A stretch of DNA of 51,252 bases from Saccoglossus kowalevskii (Eukaryota; Hemichordata; Enteropneusta; Harrimaniidae). The position numbers and the translations under genes are program-made. Under the pieces are notes generated by a model, which saw only the letters and a list, made by a program, of their open reading frames with translations, did no database searches and was not told the DNA's origin. The DNA is taken from positions 137,973 to 189,224 of the forward strand of contig NW_003133348.1 in assembly GCF_000003605.2 (NCBI RefSeq). The letters run 5' to 3'. Position 1 is the stretch's first letter, and each line of letters begins with the position of its first letter. Of this stretch, positions 1 through 13,639 are shown in pieces.

Positions 1-306
1 CATCCTTATGGATACTACAATCAAACAATTTTCTTAGTCCATTTAGACAAGTCTATGATACCAATGTCCATTCTTATGGATACTACAATCAAAAACAATT
101 TTCTCAGTCCATTTAGACATTTAGACAAGTCTATGATACCAATGTCCATCCTTATGGATACTACAATCAAACAATTTTCTCAGTCCATTTAGACAAGTCT
201 ATGATACCAATGTCCATTCTTATGGATACTACAATCAAACAATTTTCTCAGTCCATTTAGACAAGTCTATGATACCAATGTCCATTCTTATGGATTCTAC
301 AATCAA
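1..306. repeat. Minisatellite, 68-bp unit, about 4.4 copies
   Basis: Units begin with CATYCTTATGGATACTACAA at 1, 69, 147, 215 and 283. Units are 68 bp except the second (78 bp), which carries two extra As and a small internal duplication of CATTTAGA. Copies are nearly identical. The array is cut by the window's left edge. Confidence 0.95.
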
Positions 307-1769
307 ATAAGTTACCTGAATACATTATGAAAAATCATTTCACTTTATTATAATTTTAAAGAGATCACACATTTTCAAGGTTTCTTCTCATGGGTATTCC
401 CTAAGTTTCTCATCCCTAAAAATAGAACATACAAAGTAGAGATGGACCTACAGCAGTGATGAGCAGTTTAACCAATGTATATGGTACTGACTACTTGAGG
501 TAATGTTGCTATTACAAGATGACTACCCTGTTTACCACCATATCCTGCACATTTAGATAGCTGAAGTAGCTTTAGAATGGCGTACGTGTGCCATCTGCAC
601 AATTACAGAGGAAACACGTTAAGATTTATATTTCCTATGATGCACTTTCCAGTATTGAATATCAAGTCAATGGACTGACAAGTCAACATAGCATATTCTC
701 ACTATTAGAAGACATATAGTCAGTGCTATAGCTCTATGGTTTAAGCAACCCAGTTTGATACTGTGTGAACACAGATGGTGTTCTGCCATAGCCATGCAGT
801 TAGCCAATGGAAAAGTCATTTTATCATCAACTCTGGTCAAACTTAATATTCAATTTTAGTCCAAACAATTAGTTTGTTTCTAGACTTCACATACATCAGC
901 CACATTTTATTTTTTGGTCAAAATATTTGTAAAAAGGAATGAAAAACAATTATTTTCACGAAATTTAAAAAAAGAAATAAATAAAACCGATTATGTGTCA
1001 CACTTGCCACTTTTTAAACATGACACAGCCAGAAACACATCTTTTTTGTTATGTTTGAACCTACACTATTTCATAATGTCAGTGACTTGTGTCTATGTTT
1101 ATTCCTCCTCGTCTCTTGTGTTATGTATGTCTTTGTTTCAAAAAAGAACTGTTTGCACAGGAATCTAAGTCCAGTAATCTCCTGATAGTTTAAGAGAACA
1201 GTTCAAGTGAGTTTAAAAACTGCAGACAAATAAAACTATTTATCATACGAGTTGAATGACTTCTGGCAAATAGGTAGCCTATTACACCATATTAGCTCTA
1301 TGAGTAGTACATCATCCTTGTAAAAGACAAAGGAGTGTCTTTAGCAAAATAAGTCATATTTTAACAATTCAGTATACAATAAATGCAATATATTAATTAA
1401 TGATGTGTGCATCAATTAAAGATTCACTTCTGAAAGAGCAAATACAAGACCATCATGATCCCATTATCTAGATATAATATCACAGTTGGATAATTTACAA
1501 AAATGAATGAATACATCGGTCATATATATCAAAGTTGCAGACCTATCTCATAAATCCTTGTCTATATAATTTAAGAGCAGATAAAACAACACATATCACA
1601 CAATATCATGAATTTCTTCTTCAGTGGCGAAAACATCGCAGTTATAAAAAACATCATCTGATAAATAAGTGATAAGGCTGTTTTGGGGCAGACAATTGTC
1701 ATATATACTAAAACAACATCTCAATTCAAAAGTAAATACAAACTTAAACAAGCAGCCTCTTGGCTGAGA
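307..1769. other. AT-rich non-coding DNA
   Basis: No convincing exon, RNA gene or structured repeat was seen here. It lies in the presumed long intron 3 of the ADAMTS-type gene. Confidence 0.5.
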
Positions 1770-2593
1770 TAGCTCCGCTGTAAGCAATGCACATTACAAT
1801 TAAAGAACTGAAGATATCATTAGAAAATGAACAATATATATATAAAAAGCAACGGGACAAATCTGAAAGAAGTCCACACATAGTACGTATATATGTAATA
1901 TAAAAGCAATCGGACTTGCGGTTTTCAACAAGAAGTCAAAAATATCACTTTTCACCAAAAATGAAAAAATAATCATCAAAATTAAATAATTGAAGATTTC
2001 ACAACAAAATTAACAAATCAGAAAGCAATCGAAGCACTTTTTACCAAAAATGATAAAAATATTCACCAAAATTAGAGAATTAAAGCTATCATCACAAAAT
2101 GAACAAATCTGAGAGAGGTCCTTATGTAGTACCTATATATGTAATATAAAAGCAATTAGACTTGCGGTTTTTAACAAGAAGTTGAAAATATCACTTTTTA
2201 CCAAAAATGACAAAAATATTCACTAAAATTAGAGAATTAAAGATATCATTACAAAATGAAGAAATCTGAGAGAGGTCCACATGTAGTACCTATATATGTA
2301 ATATAAAAGCAATTGGACTTTTGGTTTTTAACAAGAAGTCGAAAATATCACTTTTTACCAAAAATGACAAAAATATTCACCAAAAATAGAGAATTAAAGA
2401 TATCATCATGAAATGAACAAATCTGAGAGAGGTCTACCCAAGGTACATATACACCAAGTATCAAAGCATTAAGGCTTGTAGTTTTAAAGAAGAAGTCGAA
2501 AAAATAAAACATTGACACGGACGACGACGGACGCCGACGACGGTCAATCACTCATGTGATAAGCTCCGCTCGACAAAGTCGACAGCGGAGCTA
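1770..2593. mobile_element. Tandem-core element with terminal hairpin (Helentron/HINE-like)
   Basis: The left end reads TAGCTCCGCTGT (1770-1781) and the right end is its exact complement ACAGCGGAGCTA (2582-2593). Inside are three or more degenerate copies of a unit of about 157 bp containing AGCAATYGGACTTGCGG, then ACCAAAAATGACAAAAATAT, then GAACAAATCTGAGAGAGGTC. A CGACGG-rich tract follows at 2515-2545. The right terminus is a strong hairpin: AGCTCCGCT-CGAC (2562-2574), loop AAA, GTCG-AC-AGCGGAGCT (2578-2592). This combination of subterminal inverted repeat, tandem core and 3' hairpin is known for non-autonomous Helentron derivatives. That assignment is an inference. Confidence 0.65.
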
Positions 2594-2831
2594 AAAAGAA
2601 GTCGTTTATTTTTCTCATCATGAGGATAATATTGGAAAGTCAAAGGCTGCAAACACAAGTGACCTTAACTGAAAATTTGAACTATTTCTGTGCAAATAAC
2701 AACTGTATTTTTCTATCTTTATCTTATCATACAAAAACAATTAGACTGTTAGAGGATTAACTGTTATCAGTTCATCCAAAACATAAATAAATAAATAATG
2801 ATAATAGGTATGATAAGAGTTAAAAGATATA

Positions 2832-3012
2832 CTGTAAAACCATTCATTTTTACTGGTATTCAGATCATTCAGTTTTTATATTCACAAACTTGGCAGGGAA
2901 ACAATGAGTTCTATTGTTATTTTACATATTCACATGGATTTAATTTGGCAAGTTTTTCATGTCTGTAAAAATAGTAAAATTAAAAACCAGTTAATAATTA
3001 ATGTGTTTACAG
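2832..3012. mobile_element. TA-flanked MITE, imperfect terminal inverted repeats
   Basis: The left end CTGTAAAACCATTCATTTTT matches, with several changes, the complement of the right end (CTGTAAACACATTAATTATT). TA lies outside both ends (2830-2831 and 3013-3014), as for Tc1/mariner-type insertions. The inner part TATTCACATGGATTTAATTTG recurs diverged at about 10696-10722, so this is a family. Confidence 0.5.
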
Positions 3013-3014
3013 TA

Positions 3015-4048
3015 CTATGGTTTACTGTCTTTCACATCATACCAGTCAACTTATGAGTGCCACACAAGAATGTGATAATTTGTTTGTACAGAGAGAACAT
3101 CTTTCCTGTATACCATCTTGAAGAATTCAAGCATCAAACCCTGCATTCAGGGAAGGGTAAATCTCTGGAGACCACCAGAAGTGAGTAATTTATGGATATT
3201 GCCCAGCCAACAACAATTCTTATCAGAGAATGAGAAAAGGATGCAACATAGCAGTAAAATTATGAATCAGTCCAAGTGCATTCCTGACTGACTGGCTAGT
3301 AGCAAAAAATGATTGCTTGCATGAACTGAATGAAGGAAATTGGTGTAACGGCACCCAGAGGTGAGCCAAAATATGATAAAAATATATCTGTATCAATCTA
3401 TTCATGAGTTTGCTTCTGGTAAAACAAAGAAATTCATTGAAATGAGCAAAAAGTATAATAGAAGTCAGTTTTCATAACTGTTAATTGAATCAAATAACCA
3501 CCTGTTTACATTTCCTGTAGTGTAGAGTTGAAATTAGATAGCGACCAACTCTACATGAGTTAGCTCTCCACTTGGTTTACATAATAAACTATGAAGTGAC
3601 CTGAGGTTATCAGTCTAATCGAGCATCTGAGTGTAATATTGTTCCTGCTAACACACCCATAACATCTCTGCTTCCCTAACAAAATTGCAACCAAGTGGGT
3701 TCAGTCGATTGTGACTGATGCGCTGAAGCGAAAAAACCAGATACACTGGAAAGAATATTTTTAACACTCTTATTTGGTGTCATACACGTCCAGTATATTG
3801 TCAAAACTTCACAGTGATCACTCACGAACTAAATACCAGTTATTCCAGAAAAAAGGTGGATTGTGCAAAAAAGTAAATATTTTCATGCAATTGCAGAAGA
3901 AAGCAATCCCTTAGTTCCCTAACTGTGTCAAATGAAATTTGTGTTATTTGAAATTGGTAAGATGGTAGATTACATCAGTAGAATTGTGTTACAGTTCCAG
4001 CCTGTAGTATGATCGCAGATACAAGACATTCATGTCTAATTATCTATT
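3015..4048. other. AT-rich non-coding DNA
   Basis: No supported feature was found. Short open frames here have no recognisable protein content. Confidence 0.5.
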
Positions 4049-4059
4049 ATGACTAACAC

Positions 4060-4716
4060 ACATATGACAAATATGATACAAACTGGTGCCATTTTTTTGT
4101 GTGTTTTATGTATATTTGTGTTGAATGTGATCAGGTATATGGCCCTGGAACAGCATTTATTTTATTTTGCCATTTTGAATCCGATCTGGATGAAAAACAA
4201 TACATGCATCAAGGACTCACTATTATCACAGTTTGAATAAAATATGTCCATAAAAGTACTAGAAAAGCCACCATTCAGCCAACTTGAATTAGATCATGAA
4301 GCAAATGCATGAGTGATATATTTTTACGAGTTGAACGTATTAGGAACTGGAACCGCATTTGTTAAAACAAAATAATTATTGAACCAGTTGGCTATTGTGA
4401 ATCCAATCAGGGAGGGGGGAATGATGTGCATCAAGGACCCATTATGTTCAATGAACATGCACGACTGAGATCCAGTTCCGGAATGTCAGAAATGCTTGAT
4501 TTTGATGAATATTTAACCCTATAATGCCGCCATTCACCTATCTTGAATCAGTTCAAGAAACAAATGTACATGTATGATATTATGTGTGTGTTAATTTTGA
4601 ATGTAATAGGCCAAGGCATGTCTGGGATAAATGTGTGAATGGACGCACGGATGCACATACCAACAAAGGTGAAATTATTAGTCCCTACTTTCAGACTACA
4701 TCTGAATGGGGACTAA
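4060..4716. mobile_element. Degenerate tandem element ending in a nested hairpin
   Basis: Two diverged units of roughly 200-270 bp run from about 4136 and about 4338. They share GGAACYGCATTT, TTGAATCCGATC/TGAATCCAATC, TGCATCAAGGACYCA and the 'GCCRCCATTCA' block. They are followed by GGACGCACGGATGCACATAC and then a hairpin. The outer stem is TTAGTCCC (4678-4685) with GGGACTAA (4709-4716), and the inner stem is TCAGA (4691-4695) with TCTGA (4701-4705). The architecture parallels 1770-2593. The left boundary is uncertain. Confidence 0.5.
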
Positions 4717-4722
4717 CAAAGC

Positions 4723-7700
4723 ATTGAAGAAGTTTCCTCTAGACTTAGAAATGCCTTGGTTACTCTGAAAAGTATAATGAATTTCATTCCAATCATATTG
4801 CAGTTAAAGAGGTTGCAAATCTTTCAAATGAAGGCATGTTGGTAGAAACTTGTTAAATCCATTTTGTGTGTGCATAGAATCATTGTGGGTATACTCTTAC
4901 ATCAATCAATATGTCCTAATGGGGTGTGATGAAGTATCAAAGACACCAACATAATTGACATAAACTTAGTACTTGGAATTGTTTGTACATTGGAGAAAAG
5001 AAGTTACAAACATCAACTCATGTACATGCCAACACCCACAACTGTCCACACTGTAAAGAAGAAGACAAAATGAATGTGCTAGCAACTTGATAGCATCCTC
5101 AGTAGTACGATCACATTACACAGCCTTTGCACTGTCCCTTGAAGGTAACAATAAAAGTTGTGAGTGTCAGCCACACATGGTAGCTCAGATGAACAGACCT
5201 TGTAAGGATACATGGATGACTGACTATAGACACCATCTTCACAAAGATAAATAGGGTAGATCCAATTCAGGGATAAAATTCATACAAAAAATTTTAATTT
5301 ATTGGAAACATGTAATAAGAGATTTGTACAAAAGAATAACTTGCTTTTTCAGACATTGTTGACGTGACTAAGAATGGTAGGTAGAAATAATATTATTTAC
5401 TGGATGAGTTCTTATCATATTTTCATTCCATGTTCAGTGAAAATAACACAAGCCAACTGTGTAACTGCCAGTAGCATGTAGTATTACATAATAAATTGGC
5501 AATTAGCAAGTATGGTGATGTGATAAAGTATTTATGTGGCTGTGACAACTCCCTAAGTACATAAGATTAACTTGTCCACAAGGATGAACACAGTTACCTG
5601 ATCAGATTACAGGAAATATGACCAATTATAAAATCCCTAAAGGGAAAACAAGACCTTGGATAAATGAAAAGACAAGGTAACAAACTTAATATTCAAAATT
5701 AATCAATCAATCAACCTTTCAAACTACAACTACAGGGTGTGTTAACTTGACATTCCAGATAAGCAGTGTATATTACCAAACATGGCTCAATAGATTTTAA
5801 TAGTCATTAAGATTTCTTTTCAAGATAGGAATTTAATAATGTTTGATTTCTTAAACACACCAGTCACTATGCCCGTATGTGTATATGAATACTAGACATG
5901 TGCTGTGGTCATTTATTAATTATGGTTAAAAAAAAACAGATAAAAAGAGTTTATAAAGGTTTTAGCAGACACAGACAAGTAATACAACACACACACTCTA
6001 TTGATGAATTACTTGAACTGAAAGATGCATATATTGCCCATAATTTGATTAACCATACACCACAAAAAAATCATCTCAAACCAACATCTGGACTCTGTAA
6101 AAAGACCTGGGAAAGTCTTCAACATGAATGTTACATCATATATCACTGAACTGTTTAACAGTACCATGCCTTTGAGACTAACTGCCTTCTTCAAATATGC
6201 CAAGGAGAGAGCAACTTTTAACACAGCTGGACCATTTTTTAAATGGGTAGAGGGGTAGGGATGTGTAAAAAAAATGGCAATGGGTGTATTTCATGAATGT
6301 ACAAATTCACATTTCTAAAATGGCTGTGTTTGTATTTTAAATAATAATTAGGCAGCAAATTTTCAATAGTATTATTACAATTGTATGATTTTTGAGATAT
6401 GTTTCCCCTTCCACTCACCTCACCCCATTAATAATGGTAGCGTCCTGCATGTGTTAGCTATACAAACAGACAACTAGTAAATCATTTGCGACTCTGTCAA
6501 GTTGACTGAATTTTAAAGTCTTTGTTTAAATCATTTATCAATGAACAAGTTCAAATCTAAACCATATGAAATATTAAGTAATTTGCCAAACCCATCTGAA
6601 AGGATGGGAATACTGCACGAAAATCAAGCTAATACTAATACTATACTATAGTGTTTAGCTCTGGGGTTGGATGGGGGACACCCTCTACATGAAGTTTGGG
6701 ACCAAAAATTGGCCAGAATATACTGGGATCACAATTTTGTTATCACTTTTTACCAGCTTTTTTCATATTTCAGTGAAATATGGTGACAAATTTGCATATG
6801 AATATTTAAATTACATACAAATAGATCATTACAACAAATCTGTACATATCAGATATTTATTTACCTAATGAGGATAAATGAAGACAACATGGTTAGACAG
6901 ATAAGAGAATATTTTAAGAGAACGAGCTGACTTCTGTCTGTTTGTTTGTTTTTCATTTTAAACTATTTTATTGATGTACACTGACAGAAATGTTATTTCA
7001 AAAGATGCAATAACACATTATTATTATTGTTATCAATGTTGAAATCTGTTTTGTTGATACTATTGGAGAAATTCTGATGTTAATTGAGAACTTAGTAGTA
7101 ACTTTAACAATGATGAATGCTTTAATGTCAATCATTCATTGTAATAATAGAAACTTAGCACTTAGAACAATCTCCACAATCCAAGTACACGGTATTACGC
7201 AAGCTGATTTGATACCTTTTGCCTCCATGGAATTAGTTGATAATTAATCTGACAAATACTTTAAGACAGTTATTAACAGACAAATAAGATTTTCTACATG
7301 TTTATTTTAAATTCCTAAGAAAACAAACATGTTGCTGCTAATACCAATATAATTACAAGGTTGTACAGTAAGTAAAGACATGGATGTAGAAAGTAAGGTC
7401 GTGTCAAAGACAATCAAGTAACTGTTAAACCCCTAGTAATGACAGACTTTACTTTTGAGATGTGACGACTAATTGATTGGTCAGTTTAGTTTAAAAATAC
7501 ACTCAAGCACTTCAGGGCAAGTTGTTTGAGATAAATGTAAATGTATTGTGGACTAACTATACCCCAATATTAAGTCAAACAAATTAGTTTTAATTCACCA
7601 ATCATGAACGGCTCACAGCACATGGGAAACCAGAGCTTTTATTGCTACATGAATGTCAAAACTTCATTAAACTTAAATAATAGTGTTTAGCATGCTACCA

Positions 7701-9943
7701 AACTTTTTAAAACATTTGCCTTTTTTTTAAATTCAAATTTATAATGTTTGGCCTGCATACAAAATTCTTATAATTTGGTAACAAGGTAGTACTAGGTACA
7801 ACAAAATATACTTTGTGTGATTAAACAAAAAAAACTTGCTTGCAGAAGTGTATGACTAAAGTAGATTTAGTTAAGTTACTCTTGCGTAAAATCTGTAAAG
7901 ATACCTTTAAAGTGCGGTATGTTTCATGGCATTAAATCGCCTTGAGGGATATTGTAAAGGTTGTGTTGCTGAACTTCAATTGTGTGATTAACCAACTGTG
8001 ATTCTTGAATTCTATACATAAGACTTTTTTAATTGTTCACAGTTTCTGGTTTCTCTTTCCATTTCATATTGCAATACAAGTGAACACTTTACATTTCCAA
8101 CAGGGCGAATCTTGTTGCATAGAGTTTAGGTCAAGTAGAAAACTGATATACCTACACTGGATTTTCTACAGTATAGTTTAAAGTAACATATAGTCCATTT
8201 TTAATTTGATATTCATTGATTCCATCAGGAATTCTCCAAGTGGCAGAAAGAAGATCAAGTTAACCAGGAATGGACATGCTGATTACAAATCTGAAAGCAC
8301 TTTCCATTATTTGGCACATCATCTCAGCAGGAAGGGTATCTCCCTTTAACCACAGATGTGCTACCCCTTCCCTACTTAAATCACACAGCAATTACAGATG
8401 TGTGCCAACAGCCTGTGTAACAAAACTAAACCACAGGAATACTCTTATAATCTTTCAATCTACTCAGCTATCTGCACCCATTCATTAATTTGAAAACTAA
8501 CTTCATCTACAAGAAGTTTCTCAGCAGAATCTGAAATATGATATCATCCTATTTTCCATGTTCATAACAGAAAACAGCATTAGCAGCACGTAATACCATC
8601 ACATACACCCATGTTTCCAGTGCGTCTATACCTTAGGGATTTAAATAGTGCTTTGAAACCTAACCAAAATGTTGTCTGGCAGTTGCAAGTTCAGATAAAA
8701 TTCCACTAGAAGGCTAACCTAGAGCAGTCTACAAGAGGATTTTATTCCATGTGTTGATAGCTTTATTTAATCAAAGTAGTTACCTCAGTAGTCACTAGGG
8801 AGTTCTTTTTACATAGAAAGTTTGAATTTCTTATCATTGATTTTATTTTATTTTAGAATTAGCCAAAAAGGAGGGGGGATCATACAATTATGAATTGCAT
8901 GCATTTTCAAAATGTGTTTTGTATCTTTAAAAAGGGTACGTCAACATTCCCCATAAATTCTCACCTTTCTTACCAAAGATGGTATCACTGAAAGCATGAT
9001 GCACAATTCATCACGTCTGCATGGTCTTGAGCAGTACAGAAGAACAGGTGCATGATAGGTGAAGACGACAAATTGCAATCATTGCTACTTCTCATGGCAC
9101 ATACATGTACAAATATCTTCAGAGACGATTACGTTTTGTATTGAATTGCATCTCTGTACTGAATTATATTACTCCTGCAGGAGTGCTGAGTGTTTATCTT
9201 GGTAAATTAACCATGAAATATCAATATTTTTTAAAATGATTCCACAGGGACCACCAGGATGTGGTCTTTAAAATTCTTGATCCTCTTCATGACAGTGTGA
9301 TACCATCTGAATAAATAACTACACCAAGCCATATGGTCAATATCATCACCAGAGCTAGAATTAGACATATCTCCATATATACACTATACCATCTGTGCCA
9401 TTATGTGTCACTTACACAGAAACAATGATTATAGTGTATGACTTAAATGTCCCAAGGTGATACTATGATGGTCCCTGCAGCAATATAGCATGGTTCCCAC
9501 ACACTATATGCTGTGTTGATTCAGCACCGTGATATGCATTAAACAAGTACATCTACACTGATTTTTGATTTATACGTACAAACAATTGAGGGACATCCTA
9601 CCATTAGGAAGATCACAATCAGTACAAGTATTAAAACTATCATACTACCTCTATAGACAAACTCTTCTAAATTTGGCTTTATTCACAAATATAATCAATG
9701 AAATGTAATTGGATATACATGTACGTGTCAGATGAGGCTTTAGACATTCATTCACTTGCGTGTTAATTGGGATAGGCAGCAAAGTTATTCGATGTTAAGG
9801 AAACTAAAATTGACAAGCAAATTTAATATCAGAAAGCGCTTTGACTATTTATTTGGGATTAAAATTAGTTTTGTTTTTTAATTGTTATTCCACAAAAGTG
9901 TTTACAAATATCTATACATAAAAGGGACACCATAATCTCAAAC
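4723..9943. other. Long AT-rich non-coding stretch
   Basis: I see no exon, RNA gene or clear repeat array over these 5.2 kb. It is probably intronic sequence of the ADAMTS-type gene. Small unrecognised exons cannot be excluded. Confidence 0.45.
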
Positions 9944-10357
9944 AGTTATTACCGGTACATATGGGTTCATGAACACCAGAACAGCAACATTGCTAAGACT
10001 GGTTTGATATTTGTGTCTGGAGATCATTACACAATCAGAAAAAGTTGGGTCAAGCCAACTAGGGGACTAGAAGATCACGATGCAATTGCCTTTCAATTTA
10101 TTTCATTCAATCGTCTAAATTTCTATATTTATCAAAACAAAACTGCACTGACACAGTATAAAATGTCACAGTTGCAGGTGTGTCTGATGCATGTTATAAA
10201 GCTTGTAAATGTGCGCATTTAGCCGAACAACACATCCTCGTAAAAGTGGTTTGAACTAACCAGCTCTAATTGTGTAACGATATCCAAGCACGCTTAGCAA
10301 ACCAGTCAGCAGCTTAGCTGTTGCTGTTTTGGTGTTCAGAACAATATGGTGGTAACA
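9944..10357. mobile_element. MITE, copy 1 of a family with about 60-bp imperfect terminal inverted repeats
   Basis: The left end includes TGAACACCAGAACAGCAAC, and the complement of the right end reads TGAACACCAAAACAGCAAC. Both are preceded by a diverged TTACC-CATATTGTTC block. The interior (CAATTGCCTTTCAATTTATT, CACTGACACAGTATAAAATG, CAGGTGTGTCTGATGCATG, GTGCGCATTTAGCC) aligns throughout with the reverse complement of 49365-49846. No transposase is encoded. Confidence 0.7.
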
Positions 10358-10599
10358 GTATGTTGTATATCAAGTACCATGTTTGATTATTAGAAAGGCA
10401 TTTTTGATAGAAACACACAACACCAAAAATTGCATTTGCATACCGGCTCATTAAAAGATAACTTATTTTGACCACACAAACACAGCTCTATTATTTGTAT
10501 AATATAATATAATATATATAATTTATATCGATAATAGAGCAAATATAAGGTATATGTGTTCAATATCAGACCATTGATTATGACTAACTGTATTAACAT

Positions 10600-10795
10600 T
10601 AATTCAGTGAGATTTAATTTCATTACTTTTAACCTATTGACTGGGTTTCAAATTCAGAGATATGCCAATGAATTAATAATCTTCATTGTTATAACACATA
10701 TTCACATGAATTTCATCTGGTAGATTTCACTTATCAGCAAAAATAAAACTTGGATAGTAATAAAATTAGTGCATTTTAATACAGTGTGATCATAG
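10600..10795. mobile_element. Diverged relative of the TA-flanked MITE at 2832-3012
   Basis: ATATTCACATGAATTTCATCTGGTAGATTT (from 10696) parallels ATATTCACATGGATTTAATTTGGCAAGTTT (from 2928). The right end GCATTTTAATACAG resembles the family terminus. The left boundary is not resolved. Confidence 0.3.
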
Positions 10796-11146
10796 TTTGT
10801 CTAGGGTAATAAGTCATATAAATAGCCTACATGATCTGCACTGTGTCTGCTAATACTACACACAGTCTCTCAGATCAGTGGAGGGCACATACTTTCAAAC
10901 CATAGCCATACTGGAGAGGGAGACAAATGGCATATTCCATTAGGAAGCAAGGGGGGGGATGTACTACACTGTTTCCACTACAGTCATTCTCAATATCAAT
11001 TTAAGTTACTTTTGATTTAATTTTAGTTTGGTTGAAATCCAGCTCAAAAAATAAATCCTTTCATAGATAAGATGTTTTAATTAGTAACCTTTTTATGACC
11101 TTGTCCAACTTCAATGTAATGTTTATAGCTGTTGTGGGAAATAAAC

Positions 11147-11358
11147 TACTGTAGAATACTTTATTTTCGCTTGGAATTTATTTTCGCTATTTTCGCTGGA
11201 GGGATGATTCCGTGAAAATAAAATCCAGCGAATATACTTTTCTTCCAATATTTCATATTAAACTCATCAAAAATCAGTGAAAATAAATTCCATACAAAAC
11301 GCACAAAAAGCCTTTTCAGCGAAAATTAATTCCAGCGAAAATAAAGTATTCCACAGTA
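11147..11358. mobile_element. Palindromic MITE with TA flanks (mariner-like), copy 1
   Basis: The left arm CTGTAGAATACTTTATTTTC continues into GCTTGGAATTTATTTTCGCT. The right arm is its near-complement, ending GCGAAAATAAAGTATTCCACAG. The arms are about 45 bp with few mismatches. TA lies at each boundary. The motif ATTTTCGCTG repeats several times internally. There is no coding capacity. Confidence 0.65.
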
Positions 11359-12332
11359 TGCATAAAGTTTACTTTTAAACTTGACACTAATAACAATTGC
11401 CAATTGATTTCCATATGTAATATTGAAGAAAATGCTATCTTTCTCATCTGTATGTGTCTTTTTAACTTTAAGGAAACCTCACATATTCATACTAGATGGC
11501 CTAGACCTTAATAGCATGGACTAGATTTAAGCTAATCTCACTTGTTTGTATATCGGCTAGACCCAATTGCTTTCATGCCTGGGAGAAAACAGCAGTTAGC
11601 ATGGGTTAAGGAATGCCTAAACATGATAAGACTATACAAATCTTTAGTCCTTTTAACTATGATTATTCAGTATAGCAAACAGGAAAGTATACATACTACT
11701 TCTATAGTTATAAAAGCAAATTCAAAAAGAGCAGAAGCAGTAGTACAGTAGTTTCATCGTCAGTCCATTTTTTTTTCACAAGAATGTCTCTGGATGTGAT
11801 CACGTTGATTGTCAAGTCAGAAATGGCATACAGAAATGAATAGCTATAAATATAAACCTGCTTAATATTAAACCCAGATAATGTACAGCATTATCTTCAG
11901 CAGAGACAAATCAAGAATTTTATTTTACCCTGCTTAGTTGCTTAGTTAAAAGAAAAATAAACACAACACAACACAGAGAAAGCACAATTATTCAGGTTAT
12001 GAAAATTTCAGATTTTAAAGAGATCGTACAAACCCAATGACCCTGTCAAGATCGGCCCCTGTCTAGATGAATGTGTATAGATTGATAAAGCACCAGTGTG
12101 ACATAAAGTATGTTTTCATAGTCCTTTTTATGAACACATTAGAAATTGTATAAACTTTCAAATTTAATTACAGTGCTGACCTTGTACCTACTGCCTTACT
12201 ACTGTACAGTACATTAGTATGTGAAATTTAATGTCTTCTGAAGCTGACAAACTGAAGGCTAGAACGCTTTGTAAAAATATCAGTAGTATTTTAAAAGTGT
12301 ACTGTTCATGCATTGCAGTGGTTTATATTTAA
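11359..12332. other. AT-rich non-coding DNA
   Basis: No supported feature was found. It contains short A-rich and microsatellite-like stretches such as AACACAACACAACAC near 11961. Confidence 0.45.
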
Positions 12333-12333
12333 C

Positions 12334-12550
12334 TAGGTGTTTACACCTTTTCATGCCCTTTTCACCACCGGGTTGCCGTTAGAGGGCATTGTTTTAACAC
12401 AGAGATCTTGTTCACACGTGCCTTGTCGCCAGGTTAAACACGAAACTCATGTTCAGCCCGAGTCAAGACCAGGTTAATCTGTTTCTACAGTGAGTTAAAA
12501 TGAACTCTGGGTCAAACCCTACATTTTGCTACATGAGTGAACACCCTAGA
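12334..12550. mobile_element. Possible MITE with short inverted termini
   Basis: The left end TAGGTGTTTACAC and the complement of the right end TAGGGTGTTCAC form a short inverted repeat. The interior is more GC-rich than its surroundings and has two CCAGGTTAA repeats in TTCACACGTGCCTTGTCGCC-type sequence. No target duplication was found. Confidence 0.35.
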
Positions 12551-12989
12551 ACTTTAGCTCTAGCTCTATAAAAGCATTGTAAAGTTCACATTGTGGTTCA
12601 TGTTCATCTGGGTTGAATTATAGAAGTATAGCCATGGTTTTATGATGTTATTGCTGTCATAACAAAGTGGGAGGTCCCTTTCAGTGAGTATAAATTTATT
12701 GTACAATGCAAATACATTGTTATCATGGAATAATACAATGCACAATAATAATTCAAATGCACATATACACAAATAAGAAAATGAGAAACAAGCCATTGAA
12801 AAACGTCACCCCTTTATTCTTGTACTTATAAGCCAATTGAATGGCCAACTTATATATGCTCCTTCATGTACAAAATTGTAAACTCTGAACTAAATGATTA
12901 GGACTGCAAGACAACTTTAATATGTGTGAGTCTATCATAATGTCTGCCAGATAACAAAACAATGGCTGCCAGTTGGCCATCCTGGATTA

Positions 12990-13330
12990 GTTCATGACTA
13001 AGATCAATTTTTATGTACTAGAACACAATTGTTTATGTATCAAATTTGAACCTAATTGAACCATAGACCCTACAATAAGCTAGTACAAAAAAAAGGACAA
13101 ACCAAATTGTAGAAATATCAGCTGAAAATTTACTAAATGTGCAAATTAGGTGATTTATATGCATGATATTAACCAAAACCTATCAGGTCTGTACACTGTC
13201 CTATGAAATCAATGTTTCAAGTTTCATTGAAATGTGATGATTAGTACTAGAGATAATTGTGGAACAGACATACATATAGACAGATTAACCACAACGATGG
13301 GAGCCAATGACCGAAAATAAGTTAGCCAAT
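12990..13330. repeat. Diverged copy of the 150-bp unit family
   Basis: The phrases TGCAAATTAGGTGATTTATA, CCAAAACCTATCAGGTCTGT and AAGTTTCATTGAAATGTGAT match the units at 22980-23970, followed by ACAGACATACATATAGACAG. It is truncated relative to that array. Confidence 0.6.
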
Positions 13331-13424
13331 TTCAAACAAAACAAACTATAACGGATAATAGATGTACCACAGTAAGCCAACAGGTGTTACCAATATTCCA
13401 AGTCTGAACAAATTGATTTGTGCG

Positions 13425-13548
13425 NNNNNNNNNNNNNNNNNNNNNNNNNNNNNNNNNNNNNNNNNNNNNNNNNNNNNNNNNNNNNNNNNNNNNNNNNNNN
13501 NNNNNNNNNNNNNNNNNNNNNNNNNNNNNNNNNNNNNNNNNNNNNNNN
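13425..13548. other. Assembly gap (124 N)
   Basis: Run of N. Open frames crossing it are artefacts. Confidence 0.99.
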
Positions 13549-13639
13549 AATCAGAGACAATGCTTCACACACATAAAATATAGGTTTTCAGGTCATTTTG
13601 GGATCAATTATGACCACCAACCATTATTAATCTTATCAA

